From Toxonevra muliebris (lineage: Eukaryota > Arthropoda > Insecta > Diptera > Pallopteridae), in NCBI GenBank assembly GCA_963691655.1, contig OY829330.1:15906815-15970814 (forward strand): DNA of 64,000 nt, written 5' to 3'. This document shows, one piece after another, positions 42,336 through 54,960 of this stretch. The first letter of the stretch is position 1. Each line of letters begins with the position of its first letter. Under the pieces are notes generated by a model, which was not told where the DNA came from, ran no database searches, and was given only the letters and a program-made list of their open reading frames with translations. The position numbers and the translations under genes are program-made.

Positions 42336-43335
42336 CTAAAAAGAAATTATATACAGAGATGTTTTTAAAATTAGAATTTAAAATGTTTTTGTATTACATA
42401 CACTGAACAATCCTAATACAAATTAAAAGGGTTCACTTTATTATACTCTTTGATATATTGCTTACGTTTCTTAGCTTTTAAAACTTACCTCTTTTTTACA
42501 TAATCCTGAATATTCGTAAATCTCTTCTAAAAATTTGTGAGCACTTTTGAATAAGGCGTGCTTTCATACGTTTGACATTAAGGAAGTCGTCTGGTGTTCG
42601 AATTTCAAAAAATCATTTTTTTTTTATGTATTTCGAAAGTAAAATATATCGTATTGAGAGTACGCTGTGAAAATTTCATACCCAAATATTAACGAAGTTA
42701 TAGCACATAGTCGACAGCGCCTGCTGGTTAAACTGTATGCGCTGTTAAAACTTTAAAAGCTTTTTTCTAGAAACAAGGTTTTATTGATCGGCCCCGGGGT
42801 TTGAAGAAATTCCATGAAACCGATTGGGCTGAAATTTTAACAGGTTATTCTACACGACAATGGTTCTCTCAGGCAGCAGAATTGTTTCTTTATAATTATT
42901 ATTTCCTATTTTTTATCCCGATTTTCTACAAAAAAATGGCGTTTTTTTTAATTTTTTTTTTTAGAAATCTACCATTTCGTTATTTTTTAATAAAAATGTT
43001 TAAATCTACTACCTGCCAGAACGGCAATTCTACAGAACGATATTCTATTTAAATTTTTTGTCTCAGATCACTTCAAGTGCCGCAATCACCCGGGCCCGTC
43101 ACATACCTTTTTTTTAGGTGTCCATTTTGGGCGTAAAAACTACTAACAAGTATCGTAAAATAAACTCCAAACCCTTTTTTTTGTACAGTTAAATATGTCA
43201 ATAATAACATATAAATAAAATTTAAATGATTGTATTTTATTTTGTTATAATAAAAAATTTCCGAAAAAAATCTTGAAAATTCGGACGGAACACCAGACTA
43301 CATCCTTAAATGCTATATCGAAAAAACAATTAATG
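42336..43335. other. Presumed upstream FoxP intron, no exon seen
   Basis: AT-rich. I searched the minus strand for the expected exon ending PPFTYASLIRQ and did not find it here or further to 64000. Confidence 0.5.
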
Positions 43336-43965
43336 CCTAAAACACAATCAAGCTTTGCAGCTGCGTGCTTTGGTATGACATTTATTCGCTTTATATCGTT
43401 TTTGTTTTTTTTTTCAGCGAAAAAGCTTGATCTTAGTTTTTCTCAAAACACAATTTTACGTGCGTTTTTTGCCAATTATTAAAGAAATAAAATTACAAAA
43501 TTATGGATTAAAAATGATTTAATTGATTTCAAGTTTTTTGGTCTCATGGCATACATATGGTGGTTACTCAATCTACAAACAGCAACAAAGGTTTGCGCAA
43601 CAAAGACAATAGATCCGAGAAATCGTACAAAAAATCATGCTCACGCACCAAAGAAATTAAATGTTCCTCAAGGGAGTTCATTTTATTAATAACAAGTCAC
43701 ATTCAATTATACATATTTAAGCACAAAACCCGTATTTTCTTTTTTCCCGGTTCGCACTTTGAAAAAAAAACAACATTGAACAACCACAACAACTGCCAAA
43801 AAGCGTTGAAAGTAGAAAGTATCTCTACTCTCAGCGTTTCAGCTGCGTTGTTCGTATTTACTATCTAAAACCTGAGGCCAAATTGTGTTTTGCTACGAAT
43901 GAATGCATACGATTCTACTTCAAGCGTCAAAGCAAAGCAGCCGCAAAGCTTTACTGTATTTTAGG
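43336..43965. mobile_element. MITE, 630 bp, CCTAAAACACAATCAAGC ends
   Basis: The left end CCTAAAACACAATCAAGCTT then TGCAGCTGC is inverted at the right end (GCAGCCGCAAAGCTTTACTG then TATTTTAGG). The 103-codon frame inside (43557-43868) has low-complexity sequence and no motif. Confidence 0.65.
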
Positions 43966-44806
43966 TATAAAAATTTTCGCATTTCGCATCATACCAAAAA
44001 ATTCTTTGATATTGCTCAAATCTTCAAAACGAAAATTAGCCTAATTTTGGTTTATATGGAGTTTCAAAGACAATAAATTATAATTAATTTCAAAGTTATT
44101 TAAAGAAATTAACCATTCCAGATTTTTACAATAAAGCCTAAATTGCAATAGCACGACATGGCAGTGGCAGTAAAACAAAATCAGCTGTTCACTACCAGTA
44201 AATGTAGAAATGGTTCTAACCAGAGCAGCGCTGCTCAGGTTCTATCCTTGTAGACTTAACGGTTCTAGACGTAACAGTGTACAACCGCAAAATAGTATTT
44301 GAGTTGTGGCCCAGTTTTTTTGAGTATTTTTCGCCAGTGATCAGCAATCAGTAAAAATTTTTTTCGGGTCACGTCAAGTTTCGTATATATTCGTAAATCT
44401 TAAAGATCAATTATGCATAGATAACGGAGCATAACGGAACGTAAAAATCTATCGAAATTGGAGCTATACGCTGCGTACCGATTTTGGTAATCACATACAC
44501 GCACTGCCTATATCACAGATATTTAAGTGACAGTTGGCAATGTTACATTCCGTTCTGTAACTTATGCATAATTGAGCCTTTAGTTTTTTAAAAATTTGAT
44601 AGAAAATTTGAGGTAGAAGTTTGTTGTGAATTAATAAGTTGAATGATCCTTCTTCTAAATAAATGCAACTCTGATATGTATCATGAACCATTTTAAATAA
44701 ACATGGTTTCTATACTTCCGCTTTTACAAATATACGAACACGATTATTATTTTTACATAGCTGCGCATATTTTCGTAATTTATAGCCATCAACAGGTTAC
44801 ACTGGA
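43966..44806. other. No recognisable gene
   Basis: AT-rich spacer before the foldback element. Confidence 0.4.
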
Positions 44807-46197
44807 ATACAACATTTCACTTTAAAAAGTATGATTTCTAAACTAAATCGAGGATCGCTGAACACGAAAATCATATTTTTTTCTATGGCTAAGTTTTCGA
44901 GATATGACAAAATAACGGTTTTTCAGGTTACAGTTTTACTTATAGGCTAATATCTATTTACCTATAGTATCGACCGATTCAAGAATTTTAATTATATTAC
45001 GCGTCTTATGCTACTAAGTTTGTTAAAATCGGATTATAAATGACTGAGATATAGATGTTGAAATTTAAATTTCCGTGTGATTTTTGAGAAATTTTCACAC
45101 AGATCGTGGGCTTAGTTTTCTTTCTCATAAAAAGTAATCACAAAATCTGAAGTTTTATAGATAGACCATTTCATTACAAAAATTAAAAATTAAGCATAAA
45201 ACTATAGCAATCGGATCAAAAATGACAAAGTAATCAAGGATTGAGTAAAACTAAAATATTCTCGAAAACTCTAAATTTTTTTCAAAATTCGTAAACTTAC
45301 TAATATCATTGTATTTTTCCAACATTACGCCGATGAGTTAGGCATGATTGTTACTTTTATAATTTCTCAAAAATGTTTGAACAATATTCGCAAATGCTTC
45401 CCATGCTTCTCGTTTTGACTCACTCAAACATTCAGCAGTCCAGCATCGTCGAACAATTTACGGATTTGAGGTTCAACGAATACGCTTTGATTTTTTGTTA
45501 TGACAATTTCGAAAACCCTCTTTGTAATGATTTCATTGCGCTAGCGTTATTTTTCAACGCTCTAACGAAATTCTTCATGAGACCAAACATGATGTGGAGG
45601 GGTGAAAGAATGATTTGGTTTCTATCGACGAGTGCATGGTTAATAATATTATGCCCCCCGAAGTATGTTGGTTTCGCTGCGGCCAAACATATTCCGAATA
45701 ATAGTGTGCATAAAAATTTCAAGTGGTTCATCATTTTATAGACCAGAACGAATTTTGAGAAAAATTTCGAGTTTTCGAGAATATTTTACTTTTACTCAAT
45801 TCTTGATTACTTTGTCATTCTTGATCCAATGCTATAGTTTTATGCTTAAAATTTTTGTAATGAATGGTCGATTAAAGAAATAAAACTTCAGATTTTGTGA
45901 TTGCTTTTTGTGTGAAAATTTCTCAAAAATCACACCAAAATTGAACTTTCAACATCTATATTTCAGTCATTTATAATCCGATTTTAACTTGGCAGCATTA
46001 AAGCAATTTAATTATATTTCCTATAACATATAACTCAGATCGGTAGAAGCTATAGGTAATGAGATATTGGCCTGTAAGTGAAACTGTAATCTGAAAAACC
46101 GTTATTTTGTCATATCTCGAAAACTTACCCATAGAAAAAAAAATGAATGTGATTTTCGTGTTCAGCGTCTTCGATTTAGTTTAGAAAACATGTTATG
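44807..46197 (-). mobile_element. Foldback element FB copy 2, with relic gene
   Basis: The arm 44807-45290 (GGAATACAACATTTCACTTT... TTTTCGAGATATGACAAAAT) is inverted at about 45745-46197. The core carries the relic gene on the minus strand. It is the most complete of the three copies because nothing has inserted into it. Confidence 0.82.
45291..45734 (-). pseudogene. Relic of the unidentified foldback-borne gene (copy 2)
   Basis: Minus strand from 45734: a hydrophobic start (LLFGICLAAAKPTYFGGHNI) merges into RNQIILSPLHIMFGLMKNFV, RALKNNASAMKSLQRGFSKLS (to about 45498). In shifted frames follow VFVEPQIRKLFDDAGLLN (about 45425-45480), SKREAWEAFANIVQTFLRNY then KSNNHA (about 45345-45420), and VMLEKYNDI. 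Copy 1 supplies the next part (HFDFF...ADYCW). Together the copies outline one protein whose motif order I recall from uncharacterised invertebrate proteins. No DDE triad, polymerase or protease motif is visible. The 122-codon plus-strand frame over this region is a shadow. Confidence 0.65.
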
Positions 46198-46299
46198 GGC
46201 CTATATGCATACGCGTGTGAGTTGTAAACTCGTTAATTCGTGAAGTTATTTTAAAATTTATAAAAATTGGCTAATCAAAAGAGAAAATTTATCGAATTG

Positions 46300-48930
46300 C
46301 ATAATGGCGACAAACAATATTAGTTTCGCCTTTGGACGGTTAAAAGGGCGTAAAAACTTCGATGTTTAGAAGCGCGATGCGAAGTCGTATCTCGCAATAA
46401 AGGGGTGCTGGAAAGTAGTAGAGAAGGGACTACAAGCTGAAGCCCAAGAGAGTGACGTGCAAGCAGATCAGCGTGCTCCTGCAGAAATTACCCTAATGAT
46501 AGAACCTATAAAATTTGCGCACATCGCCACAGCCGAAACCGCAAAAGAAGCGTGGGACGCATTGGCTTCCGCATACGAAGGTTTGGGTCTAACGCGTAAA
46601 GTGGAGTTATTAAAGCAACTCGTTCAGTGTAAGCTCTCTGACTATACTTCAGTGCAAGAGTACGTGAATTCCGTAATAATGACTTCATTAAAAGTGTAAA
46701 GCGCTGGTTTGAAAATTGACGAAGAAGCTACTGCGTCACTAATGTTGGCAGGTTTGCCAGATGAATTTCTGACAAAACATTGATAATAGACAGCGTAAAA
46801 AATATCCTATTGCAAGATACAAAGTTCGATAACAAAGTAAGTAAAAATGCGCTCTATTCTAAGTATAAGCCAAAGCAAATGCAATTTAAGTGTCACAATT
46901 GCAAGCAAGTTGGGCATTTCGCAGAACATTGTCCTAACAATAAAAAGAAGTTTGGAAACCCTCAAGAAAAAAAAAATTCTGTTTGCGCCGTTGCTTTCAC
47001 ATAACAGCCGCACAGCTGATTGGTATATCGACTCTGGCGCAACTGCGCATATGACTCAAAACAAAAACATAATTTACAATGAAAAGCCGTTAAAAGATAA
47101 AAACATCGTTGTTGCTAATAATAAATCCATTCCGGTAGAATCAAATGGTGATGTGAAATTGTGTTTGTAGACAGGATTAGACGCAGTGATTAAAAACGTA
47201 GACTATGAACCTGAATTGTGCGTGAATTTGCTATCCGTCCGCGAAATGACCAAAAATGGAAAAAAATCGTATTTGAAAAAATTATTGCAAAATATATGAC
47301 AGTGAAGAAAAGTTGATAGCAACCCCGACCGTAATAAACAATTTGTATCGGCTCAACATTCGTGAAAAAGAGAAACTTGTTGAAAATACATTTGTCATTG
47401 CTGATGAATTCAAGCTATGGCATAGAAGAATGGGGCAAGTTGAGAAAAGTGAAAAATGTCAAGTGGTACTAATTTTGAAAAGTTTGAAAATGAAAAATGT
47501 GTAGTTTGCGTGAAAGGAAAACAAACTCGTGCACCGTTTAAGGACAATGGAACGCGCGCTGAGAACTTGCTTGATTTGGTGCATTCTGACGTTGCGGGAC
47601 CGTTCCAAGAAAATCACATTCGGGTTATCGTTTTATAATAACATTCGTTGATGATTACTCGCGAAAAGTGACGGTGGTGCCAATAAAACACAAATCCGAA
47701 GTTTTTGATGAATTTTTGAAATTTAAAACTCTGGCAGAAAATCAATGTTCTCGGTACTGAGTTCATGAATGAAAAATTTAAAATATTTTTAACAAAAAGC
47801 GGTATTGTGCATCAGACAACGTCACCATATACACCCGAACAAAATGGTGTTGCTGAAAAGCAAACAAATTTGGACTGAAGCGTCGGTGACAGCCGCATAT
47901 ATAATAAATCGTGTTCCGTGTAAAAAACAATCGCGGTGCCCTGAAGAAATTTGGACAAAGAAAAAATAAAGTTAAAAACATATGCGTGTGTTTGGTAGCA
48001 AGGCATTGATGCATGTGTCAAAAAAAAAACGTAAAAAACTAGATACGAAATTTATCGAATGCATAATGCTCGGGTACTGTAACACGTAAAATCATACCGT
48101 TTGTATGACCCGAAAACGCGTAAATTACAATAAGCCGTGATGCCGTTTTTATTGAAAAAAGCACCAATCCAGAAAATGAAAACCATTATTTCTTTGATTT
48201 GTCGGATTCGCATGACGTTCTCAATTCAGAGGAAGAAGTATATCAATAATTATCAAACGTAAAAGAAATGCCAGATATTGTGAAGCAGGAACACGAATCT
48301 GAACCAAAGCATAATGTAGATTCTTTTGATTTTGAAAGTGCTGAATCTGATAATGGGTATAATTTTTGTGCAATTCAATTTCTTTTACAAGATCCTGAAA
48401 ATCTGCGTGAAGCGCTCTCTAGTCCAAACGCTGACGACTGGAAGTTGGCTGTTAACAATGAAATAGACTCGCTCCGATCAAATGAAATATGGGTTTTCAC
48501 TTTACCTTTTCACACCTTTAGGCAAGAACAAATACCAATGGTGAACTGATTCAGCGAAAAGCAAGACTTGTTATAAAGGGCTATAGTCAAGAGAAGGGTA
48601 TAAACTATAATGAGACCTTCGCACCCGTTGTTAGGTATACATCTATAAGATTGTTGCTTGCCATTGCTGCTAAACTCGATTTGTTAATACACCAAATGGA
48701 TGCTGTTACTGCATTCTTGAACTCTGAATTGCAAGAAGAAATTTATATGAAACACCCAGAAGGGTTTCATGATGGTTTTGAACGTGTCTGTAAGCTCAAG
48801 AAATCGCTTTATGGGCTTAAGCAGTCTAGCAGACTCTGGAACGAAAAATTTAATAATGTTTTGTTGAGTCAAGATCTTACACGTAGTGAAGTCGAATCGA
48901 CTTTTTCGAATTTTTGTTGCATAGAATAAA
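46300..48930 (+). pseudogene. copia-type retroelement, gag to reverse transcriptase, decayed
   Basis: Plus strand, in order. gag from ATG near 46304 (MATNNISFAFGRLKGRKNFD), with EAWDALASAYEGLGLTRKVE (46457-46699). Zinc knuckle CHNCKQVGHFAEHCP (46892-46936). Protease DWYIDSGATAHMTQ (D-S-G catalytic motif, 47020-47061). GAG-pre-integrase LWHRRMGQ and CVVCVKGKQTRAPF (47416-47540). Integrase LVHSDVAGPF (47576), VDDYSRKVTVVP and YTPEQNGVAE (47650-47860). Reverse transcriptase NADDWKLAVNNEIDSL (48428-48476), YNETFAPVVRYTSIRLLLAI, MDAVTAFLNSELQEEIYM, GLKQSSRLWNEKF (48608-48860). It breaks before YVDD. Single-codon order is typical Ty1/copia (integrase before RT). Many stops; no LTRs were found at either side. 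Confidence 0.88.
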
Positions 48931-50035
48931 AAAAACGAAACAAGAGAATTTTATTATGAATTATTTATGTATGTGTATTTATTTACAATATATGCGTGCG
49001 AGTCAAAATCAGATTTTTAGAAATATATTAGTTTTGTAGAAGTACTGTTGAAAATAGCGTTCTTGTAAAATTTAATTTCCAGATTAATGGGCAGCTTTAT
49101 AAAACACTTGTTCAACCTATTATTTTTATTGAATGAAATATAAAATAAGTAATTTAAAGTTAATGGTTTGTTTAAAATGGCATACAGTTTATACTAAGGT
49201 CGCAACCAGCCGATCCCTTCTCCCCCCACCGCTTCCATTGTTCCGTTCATCGTCTTTTTACTTATTTGGGAGGTATTATTTGACATTAACTATTCGTCTT
49301 CTTATATGAATTTTGTGCGAGTGAATGGGATAGCCCATGTAGATGTATTTAGAGCTAGATTCATTTTTTCAAACAGTAGTCCTTTTGAATTTTTGTAAAA
49401 GTAAAAGGAACATTTTAGAGGGGCATTTTTTGAGAGAGTTGATAGTAGATTATTAATACTACTTTTATTACTTAGTCCATCAAAAATTTTATTTACAATG
49501 AAAAATATAAATAATGTTATTGAATTTATTTTCTTTATTAGCAAATACCTTGAACATGTTAAGAGTAAATAAATAATATAAGAAGCAGAAACTAATTCTC
49601 CCTATGTACATGCAATACTACGCAAACTCTTATCCTATAAATTCTCACAAAGCTGTTGTAAAAAGAAGAATAGTTTCAAAACAAATCATTTCCCAATTGT
49701 CAAAGTTCCTCTTACTTGTCAAAATGCATCTACCATCTTAATTATTCTGCCATGGGATAGCCTATGGATGTGTGAAGTATAATAATACACAGAAGGCTAA
49801 TGAGGAAGACTATTTTAGAATTCTTTTAAAATAAAATGTCGAAAATTACTAGTACATAAAGCTACACATGCATAAATTAACAGTTGGAAAATTTTTTTAA
49901 AATTTAAAATAAATGTGAGAAAAATTTTTAACTAAAAGTCGAAAGTAAAAGTCGACTTTAGATCAAGTTTGGCAATTTCAATTAAAGTCGAAATCGATTT
50001 GCACATCAATAGTGCACTTCAGGCAAATTTAACAT
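48931..50035. other. No recognisable gene
   Basis: AT-rich sequence after the copia relic; no matching LTR recognised. Confidence 0.4.
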
Positions 50036-50840
50036 TTAGTTGGAATGAGGCTGAAATGCAGAATTTCGCCACACAAAAAGTGTCAAATGAAATTCCACAT
50101 TTCAGTTTCATTTCGTTGAAATGCGTCTGAAATGAAGAAAGTGGTTGCTAACACGGTGTGCAACCATGACGGGCTTTTTCTAATAAGAAAGAAACTTATT
50201 TTATTTTCTTTAGAAAACTTATTTTATTTTCTTTAGAAAATTTATTTTAAAAAAGCAAGAAAATGAAGATTGTGTGTTCCTTTGAGGCACATTGTTTGTT
50301 TGCGTTCATGTTGCCTATTCAACTTCTAAAAAATTATGAGGAAAGTGGCAAAATCGGAACAATATGAACACGGAACATTCATCAATGTGCCGACTTTTAT
50401 TTTATTTCGGCGCGTCTCTCCTATCTCTTTCTCTCTACCTATTTTTCTATCTCTCTCTTCCAGACAGGCAGTCATCTTTGCGCCCATGTGAACAGTCTCA
50501 AAGTGACTAGCAACCCTCAAACACAAGGTTGTAAAAAACAGGAAAAATTGAAGATCCATTACATTTTTTTAGACATTTTGGATTTTGTTTTCATAACAGC
50601 TGCTGTTGTAATATTTATTAAGTGAAAAAATAAAATAATGGAGTCGGAGAGTAACTCATTGCCATCTAATTATCCATAATTGTTATATAAATTCTTGGTG
50701 TCCAAATCCAATTGAAAGGCAATATTTCACACAAAAATTCTTCTTCTCCAAACTTATAATCTGCCAAAAAACGAATTTGAAATTCCTTTTTTGTCGTGTG
50801 TCCACCTAAATTTGAAATGCAGAATTTCAACGAAATGAAC
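50036..50840. repeat. Possible inverted-repeat element with GAAATGCAGAATTTC words
   Basis: GAAATGCAGAATTTCGCCAC then ACAAAAAGTGTCAAATG (50053) and TTTCATTTCGTTGAAATGCG (50105) resemble GAAATGCAGAATTTCAACGA then AATG (50813) and GTCGTGTGTCCACC (50793). The limits are unclear. Between them is a CT-rich stretch (50410-50460). Confidence 0.4.
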
Positions 50841-51755
50841 TCTCGTGTGTCCGCACTACAAGCTATAATTAAACTATCAGTCACATTGAAAGCAAACAGA
50901 AAACGTCTTGAACGTAAAAAGGTATGGTTTGATGGTTTCATGCACTTCAGAAACTATGATTATTGGCAAATAAACACTTCGGAGAGCTATATAAAAACAC
51001 TAACAGCCCAGCCTTATTTTATAAAAGGCAAAACATATTCACTTCACCTACTTTTTCAAATTTTGTAATCTATAAAACGCAACACTGAAGTTAGTGATTA
51101 TTGGCGTTTAGTTACGTAGTTGCATTGGCAGAATTGAAATACGGTATTATATAAAACGACAGTTCACTTGAACTGTCAAATTTATTACTTTGCTGTGATG
51201 GAGATGAAATGGATTTGTTGATAAAGAAAATGTAAGTTTTTTATTTGTGATATATATATTTCTGTTGATGATTCGAATTTTGTAATAGCACTAAAAAAGC
51301 AACTACTGTCGAGCAATTCAATTCAATTTGTATATCTTATGCCTGGTTTTCACTATGTGAAATTCAATCAAATTTGCCAGCATGAAATTCTCTCTTTTTT
51401 TCTCTTTGACGGCAAATATGACAGTGAAAACCAATCATTACACTCTCTAGCCCAGTTAACTCTTTAGGGTTAGGTAGGGTAAAAACTGCCCCACTTTTTG
51501 CATATTTTTTATGCATAGTGTGATATATTTTAACCCACCTCGAAAAGTTGGAATTACTTATAGTCACACAGTTTAATATTTTATTTACAGGCTCTCATTC
51601 TGCTGGTAATGATATAAATTGAAAAAATTTCTGTGCAACTGGTGTTTTTATTTTCTTTAAAATCGTGTGCATCAAAGAGTTAAAAATCAGTAACTAGTAC
51701 TAAAATCATTGCAAGAGTAAAAGAAACAAAATTCAATCACAATAAATTTGCTTGT

Positions 51756-51840
51756 GTGTGGCTCAATTGTAAAGCGCGTCGTTTAATATTTGCGATGCGA
51801 ATTTTTCTACCACAGGTTCGAGCCTGGAAAAAGGCAACTC
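51756..51840 (+). repeat. tRNA-like head (SINE), plus strand
   Basis: TGGCTCAATTGTAAAGCGCG resembles a tRNA D-arm/A box and GGTTCGAGCCT a B box about 50 bases downstream. The 3' part is GGAAAAAGGCAAC. Stems are partly degenerate. Confidence 0.55.
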
Positions 51841-51949
51841 AGAAAATAACAAAATTATAAAATGATAATAGTAAATAAAAAAAAATTTAAAAATAAATAA
51901 TATAAATGAATATTACCATTATAATTAAAAAAAAATTTTAAAAAAATGT

Positions 51950-52018
51950 GGGATTTGAACCTTGGCACACAAGTGCTTGCGTGCTTACTGGCGTTTTTGA
52001 CAACTAGTCTGTGGCGTC
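51950..52018 (-). repeat. tRNA-like head (SINE), minus strand
   Basis: On the minus strand, CTAGTTGTCAAAAACGCC is followed about 40 bases later by GGTTCAAATCCC (51951-51962), a good B box. It converges with the plus-strand unit at 51756, about 110 bases apart. Confidence 0.5.
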
Positions 52019-52214
52019 ATGAATTTTGTGAGTAATCGTGTCCTCCTTTATTACTCCTTTGGGAGGCTAAAACGAGTACTCCATGCTCTAGGACATGCAA
52101 TGTTAAAAAGGAGTACAAAATGCTCTGGAGGAATAGGGAGTAATCGATTGCTCGCTTTGGAGCGCTCAATGATTACTCTTACGATCATCCAAAGTTCCAC
52201 TGGGTAGTTATAGA

Positions 52215-52592
52215 TAGGGTAGCCAGACGTACTGCTTTCATCAGTACATGTCCTGAATTTTTTTATTAAATACAAATTTTTTGAAATCTCGAAATTAGAT
52301 TTTTGTATCTTGTATTGATTTTTCAAATTAATATCTTAAGAATTTTTGTGCTTAACCTTAATAGTCTTAAAATCGTTTTTGCAGACAGTCTCACCCTGTT
52401 TGTTTCTTTTTCTGATCGTTCAGAAAACAAAATACATACGCATTGCTGCTATCGAGAGGAGAAAAACAATATTTGCATGAAGAAAAGTTGGTTAGCGTAA
52501 GTTTTTAAACGAGTGAAAGGATTTGTACTGATTTTCACTGCTTTCCAACGTCTAATGTACTGATTTCGCGGTTCAAAAATCTGGCTACCCTA
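52215..52592. mobile_element. hAT-type MITE, 378 bp
   Basis: Ends TAGGGTAGCCAGA and (complement) TAGGGTAGCCAGA. The flanking 8-base duplication is GTTATAGA (52207-52214) / GTTATAAA (52593-52600). Just inside, AGTACATG/CAGTACAT words are inverted. Non-coding. Confidence 0.85.
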
Positions 52593-52781
52593 GTTATAAA
52601 GGTGGAGAAAATGCCAGAAATAGCAAGAGGAGCAACCTTCTTTGGAAGCAATAAAGCCAAAATTGATACACCATGGCTGTTAATTGGTGAGAAGCTTAAC
52701 GCTATAAGCCCTCCGATTAGGAAACCTGCAGAATGGAAAAAGGAATTTATTGTAATTGTGAATAGTGAAATCTAAAAATAT

Positions 52782-53285
52782 ATATGGGACATTCTCTGTC
52801 AACGGGAGACCCTCCTGTCTAAAATCCGTTAAAGTATTTTAGGATATATTTGGGCTCAAATGAAAGTTATTAACTCTAGTTTAAAATGCCGCAAGGCCTG
52901 TTTTGATTGCGGACCAAGTCTACGACCTCACCTTAAGAGAATGGTTTTATCAAGAATACGATTACCCCAGTCATCATAAAAGAACAGATAAAGCCTTTTT
53001 TCGTATATTTTTTTAGCTGAATATCAATCTAATATTATTTTTAACCTCAAAAAAGGCCCAAAAAGCTTGTTTTTCGGGTCTTACGCTTACCCTAGTCATC
53101 ATGAAACGACGAAAAAGCCTTTTTTGTGTAATTTCAGTTAATGAACATGAGTCTAATATTATTTTTCACTGAAAAAGTTACGTGTAGTCCCTAACCTCAA
53201 AAAATGAAAAATCTCAAAAAACAGTTTTTAGTGTTTCACGTGTCCCAAGTCATCAGAAAACTTCCCAAAAAAACTTATTCCAATC
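52782..53285 (+). repeat. Dispersed repeat G, longer copy
   Basis: Begins ATATGGGACATTCTCTGTCA then ACGGGAGACC and ends ACTTCCCAAAAAAACTTATT. It has two internal near-repeats with AAAAGCCTTTTTYGT (52993 and 53115). Related to 4813-5090. Confidence 0.7.
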
Positions 53286-53358
53286 AAATCAAAGCATAAT
53301 AAGTGCAAACGAATGGTTGAAAGTAGCTTAACAGATTAGGGGTCATGCGTTCAGTAAA

Positions 53359-54960
53359 CAGTGCACGAAATTTGCTTAGCCGCATATGAAAATGATGAAA
53401 AAAGTAAATACTTATGCGATTACTCTTAAAATTTAGTTTATTAACGTTAATATTTTTAAATTTCAGTAGTTAAGCATTGCAACAAAAATAAGAAGATAAC
53501 GGCACCGAAATAAGAATATGTACAAACAATGTAAAAAATTGGTGCGAAATTTATTTAGCCGCAGTCATGTTTGAATCATTCTAAAGGCAAGTTGTCCTTT
53601 CTGTTTGAGTGTTTTCGTGAATATTTTTTAAATTGTTATTTTTTTAATTGTTTTCGACAGTTACTTTCAGTTTTACATAGTTTAACTTAAAAATGGCAAA
53701 GAATAAATTTCTAAATGATGTGGAAAAAGGACAAATTAAGATTTTAAAAGTAAATTGACTATCTAATAGAGCAATCAGCCGTCAATTTAAAAGATCCGAG
53801 AAGGTAGTGAAGAATTTTTTACGATTGGGGGAAAAATACGGCAATTCATCCTCCAAATGCAAAAAAAAATACTAAGATAACCCGTCGTAACCCCAAAGTA
53901 ATCTTATCAAACAAGAAGCCGCTAAAAATCGACTAAGCGCATCGCAATTGTCTCAAAATTAACACTTCCAGTTGGAAAACGAAGAGTTCAACAAATTTTA
54001 AGCGCGGACCAAGAAAACATTAAATGGAAAAAACCTACAAAAAAGCCACAACTTACACTTCCTCACAAAGTGGCCAGATTACAATTTGCGAAAAAGCATA
54101 TGCATTGGACTGATAGTTAGTACAATTTAATTTTTTCAGACGAAAAAAAATTTAATCTGGTCGGACCCGAGGGATTTAGTTATTATTGGCATGATCTTCG
54201 CGCAATCAATCCACCAAGAATGAGTCGCACTTTGGAGGCGGATCCGTAATGATATGGGGGCTTTTTCGTATCATGGAAAGCTGCAATTATGCTTTATTAC
54301 GACAAAGATGAATTCGGAAAAGTATGTTGAGATGTTGGACGATGTTCTCATCGCTTATTTAGAAGACAATGCTGGCATAGAGTTTACTTTTCAACAAGAT
54401 GATGCCAGTATCCATGTTTCAAAAAAATCAAAGGAATTTTTTTCATCTCGTTCCATACCATTGCTTGACTGGCCAGCTAGAAGTCCGGACCTGAACCCAA
54501 TCGAGAATGTTTGGGGCATAATTGCAAGAGCTGTATATAAAAATGGACGACAATATGTAACAGTGAAAAAGCTAAAAACAGCAATTTTACAAGCTTGGTT
54601 TGATGTGGATATTAACACCCTTCGTAAATTAATTGATTCACTACCCACCAGAATTTTTCAGACAATTAACGAAAATGGAGGACCAACCACATACTAAAGT
54701 CACAAATTTTTCTTTTTAGTTAGCTTTTTTTTAACAATCATATGCAGTGCGGCCAAGCAAATTTCGCTTCAAATTATTATACATATATTGCCAATATTTT
54801 AATACATTCATAAATTTGAACTTGAATTTTTATAATTTCGTATAATTTTGTTTTAAATAAAAAATACATTGAAGTACTTTATTATTTATTCAATCCTAAT
54901 ATTGTTTTTTCTCTCATAATGGCATAAAACCGTGTGCGGCTAAGCAAATTTCGTGCACTG
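53359..54960 (+). mobile_element. Tc1-type transposon of the IR/DR class, full length 1602 bp
   Basis: Outer ends CAGTGCACGAAATTTGCTTA then GCCGCA (53359 and the complement at 54960) are identical. TA follows the right end; the left flank is AA, probably mutated. A second, similar site lies inside each end: 53542-53563 (GTGCGAAATTTATTTAGCCG) and 54747-54768 (complement GCGAAATTTGCTTGGCCGCA). Two direct-repeat sites about 185-190 bases apart at each end is the IR/DR layout of Sleeping Beauty-, Minos- and Paris-like elements. Confidence 0.9.
53693..54697 (+). pseudogene. Tc1 DD34E transposase, inactivated
   Basis: ATG at 53693 (MAKNKFLNDVEKGQIKILKV) with a helix-turn-helix stretch (LSNRAISRQFKRSEKVVKNF). 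Several stops follow through 53750-54200, including a region with WSDP near [14 protein letters not shown], where the first Asp is expected. From 54254 a 147-codon frame is intact: FQQDDASIHVSKKSKEFFSS (second Asp) and DWPARSPDLNPIENVWG (Glu), with exactly 34 residues between. It ends SLPTRIFQTINENGGPTTY, the usual Tc1 tail. The long intact C-terminal half suggests fairly recent decay. Confidence 0.88.

Noticed and set aside
43557..43868. 103-codon plus-strand ORF
   Set aside because: Low-complexity Lys/Asn-rich sequence inside a MITE; no domain seen.
45373..45741. 122-codon plus-strand ORF
   Set aside because: It is the antisense shadow of the foldback-borne relic gene, which reads on the minus strand with family motifs.
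46200..49000. LTRs of the copia relic
   Set aside because: No pair of direct repeats with TG...CA ends was recognised on the two sides.
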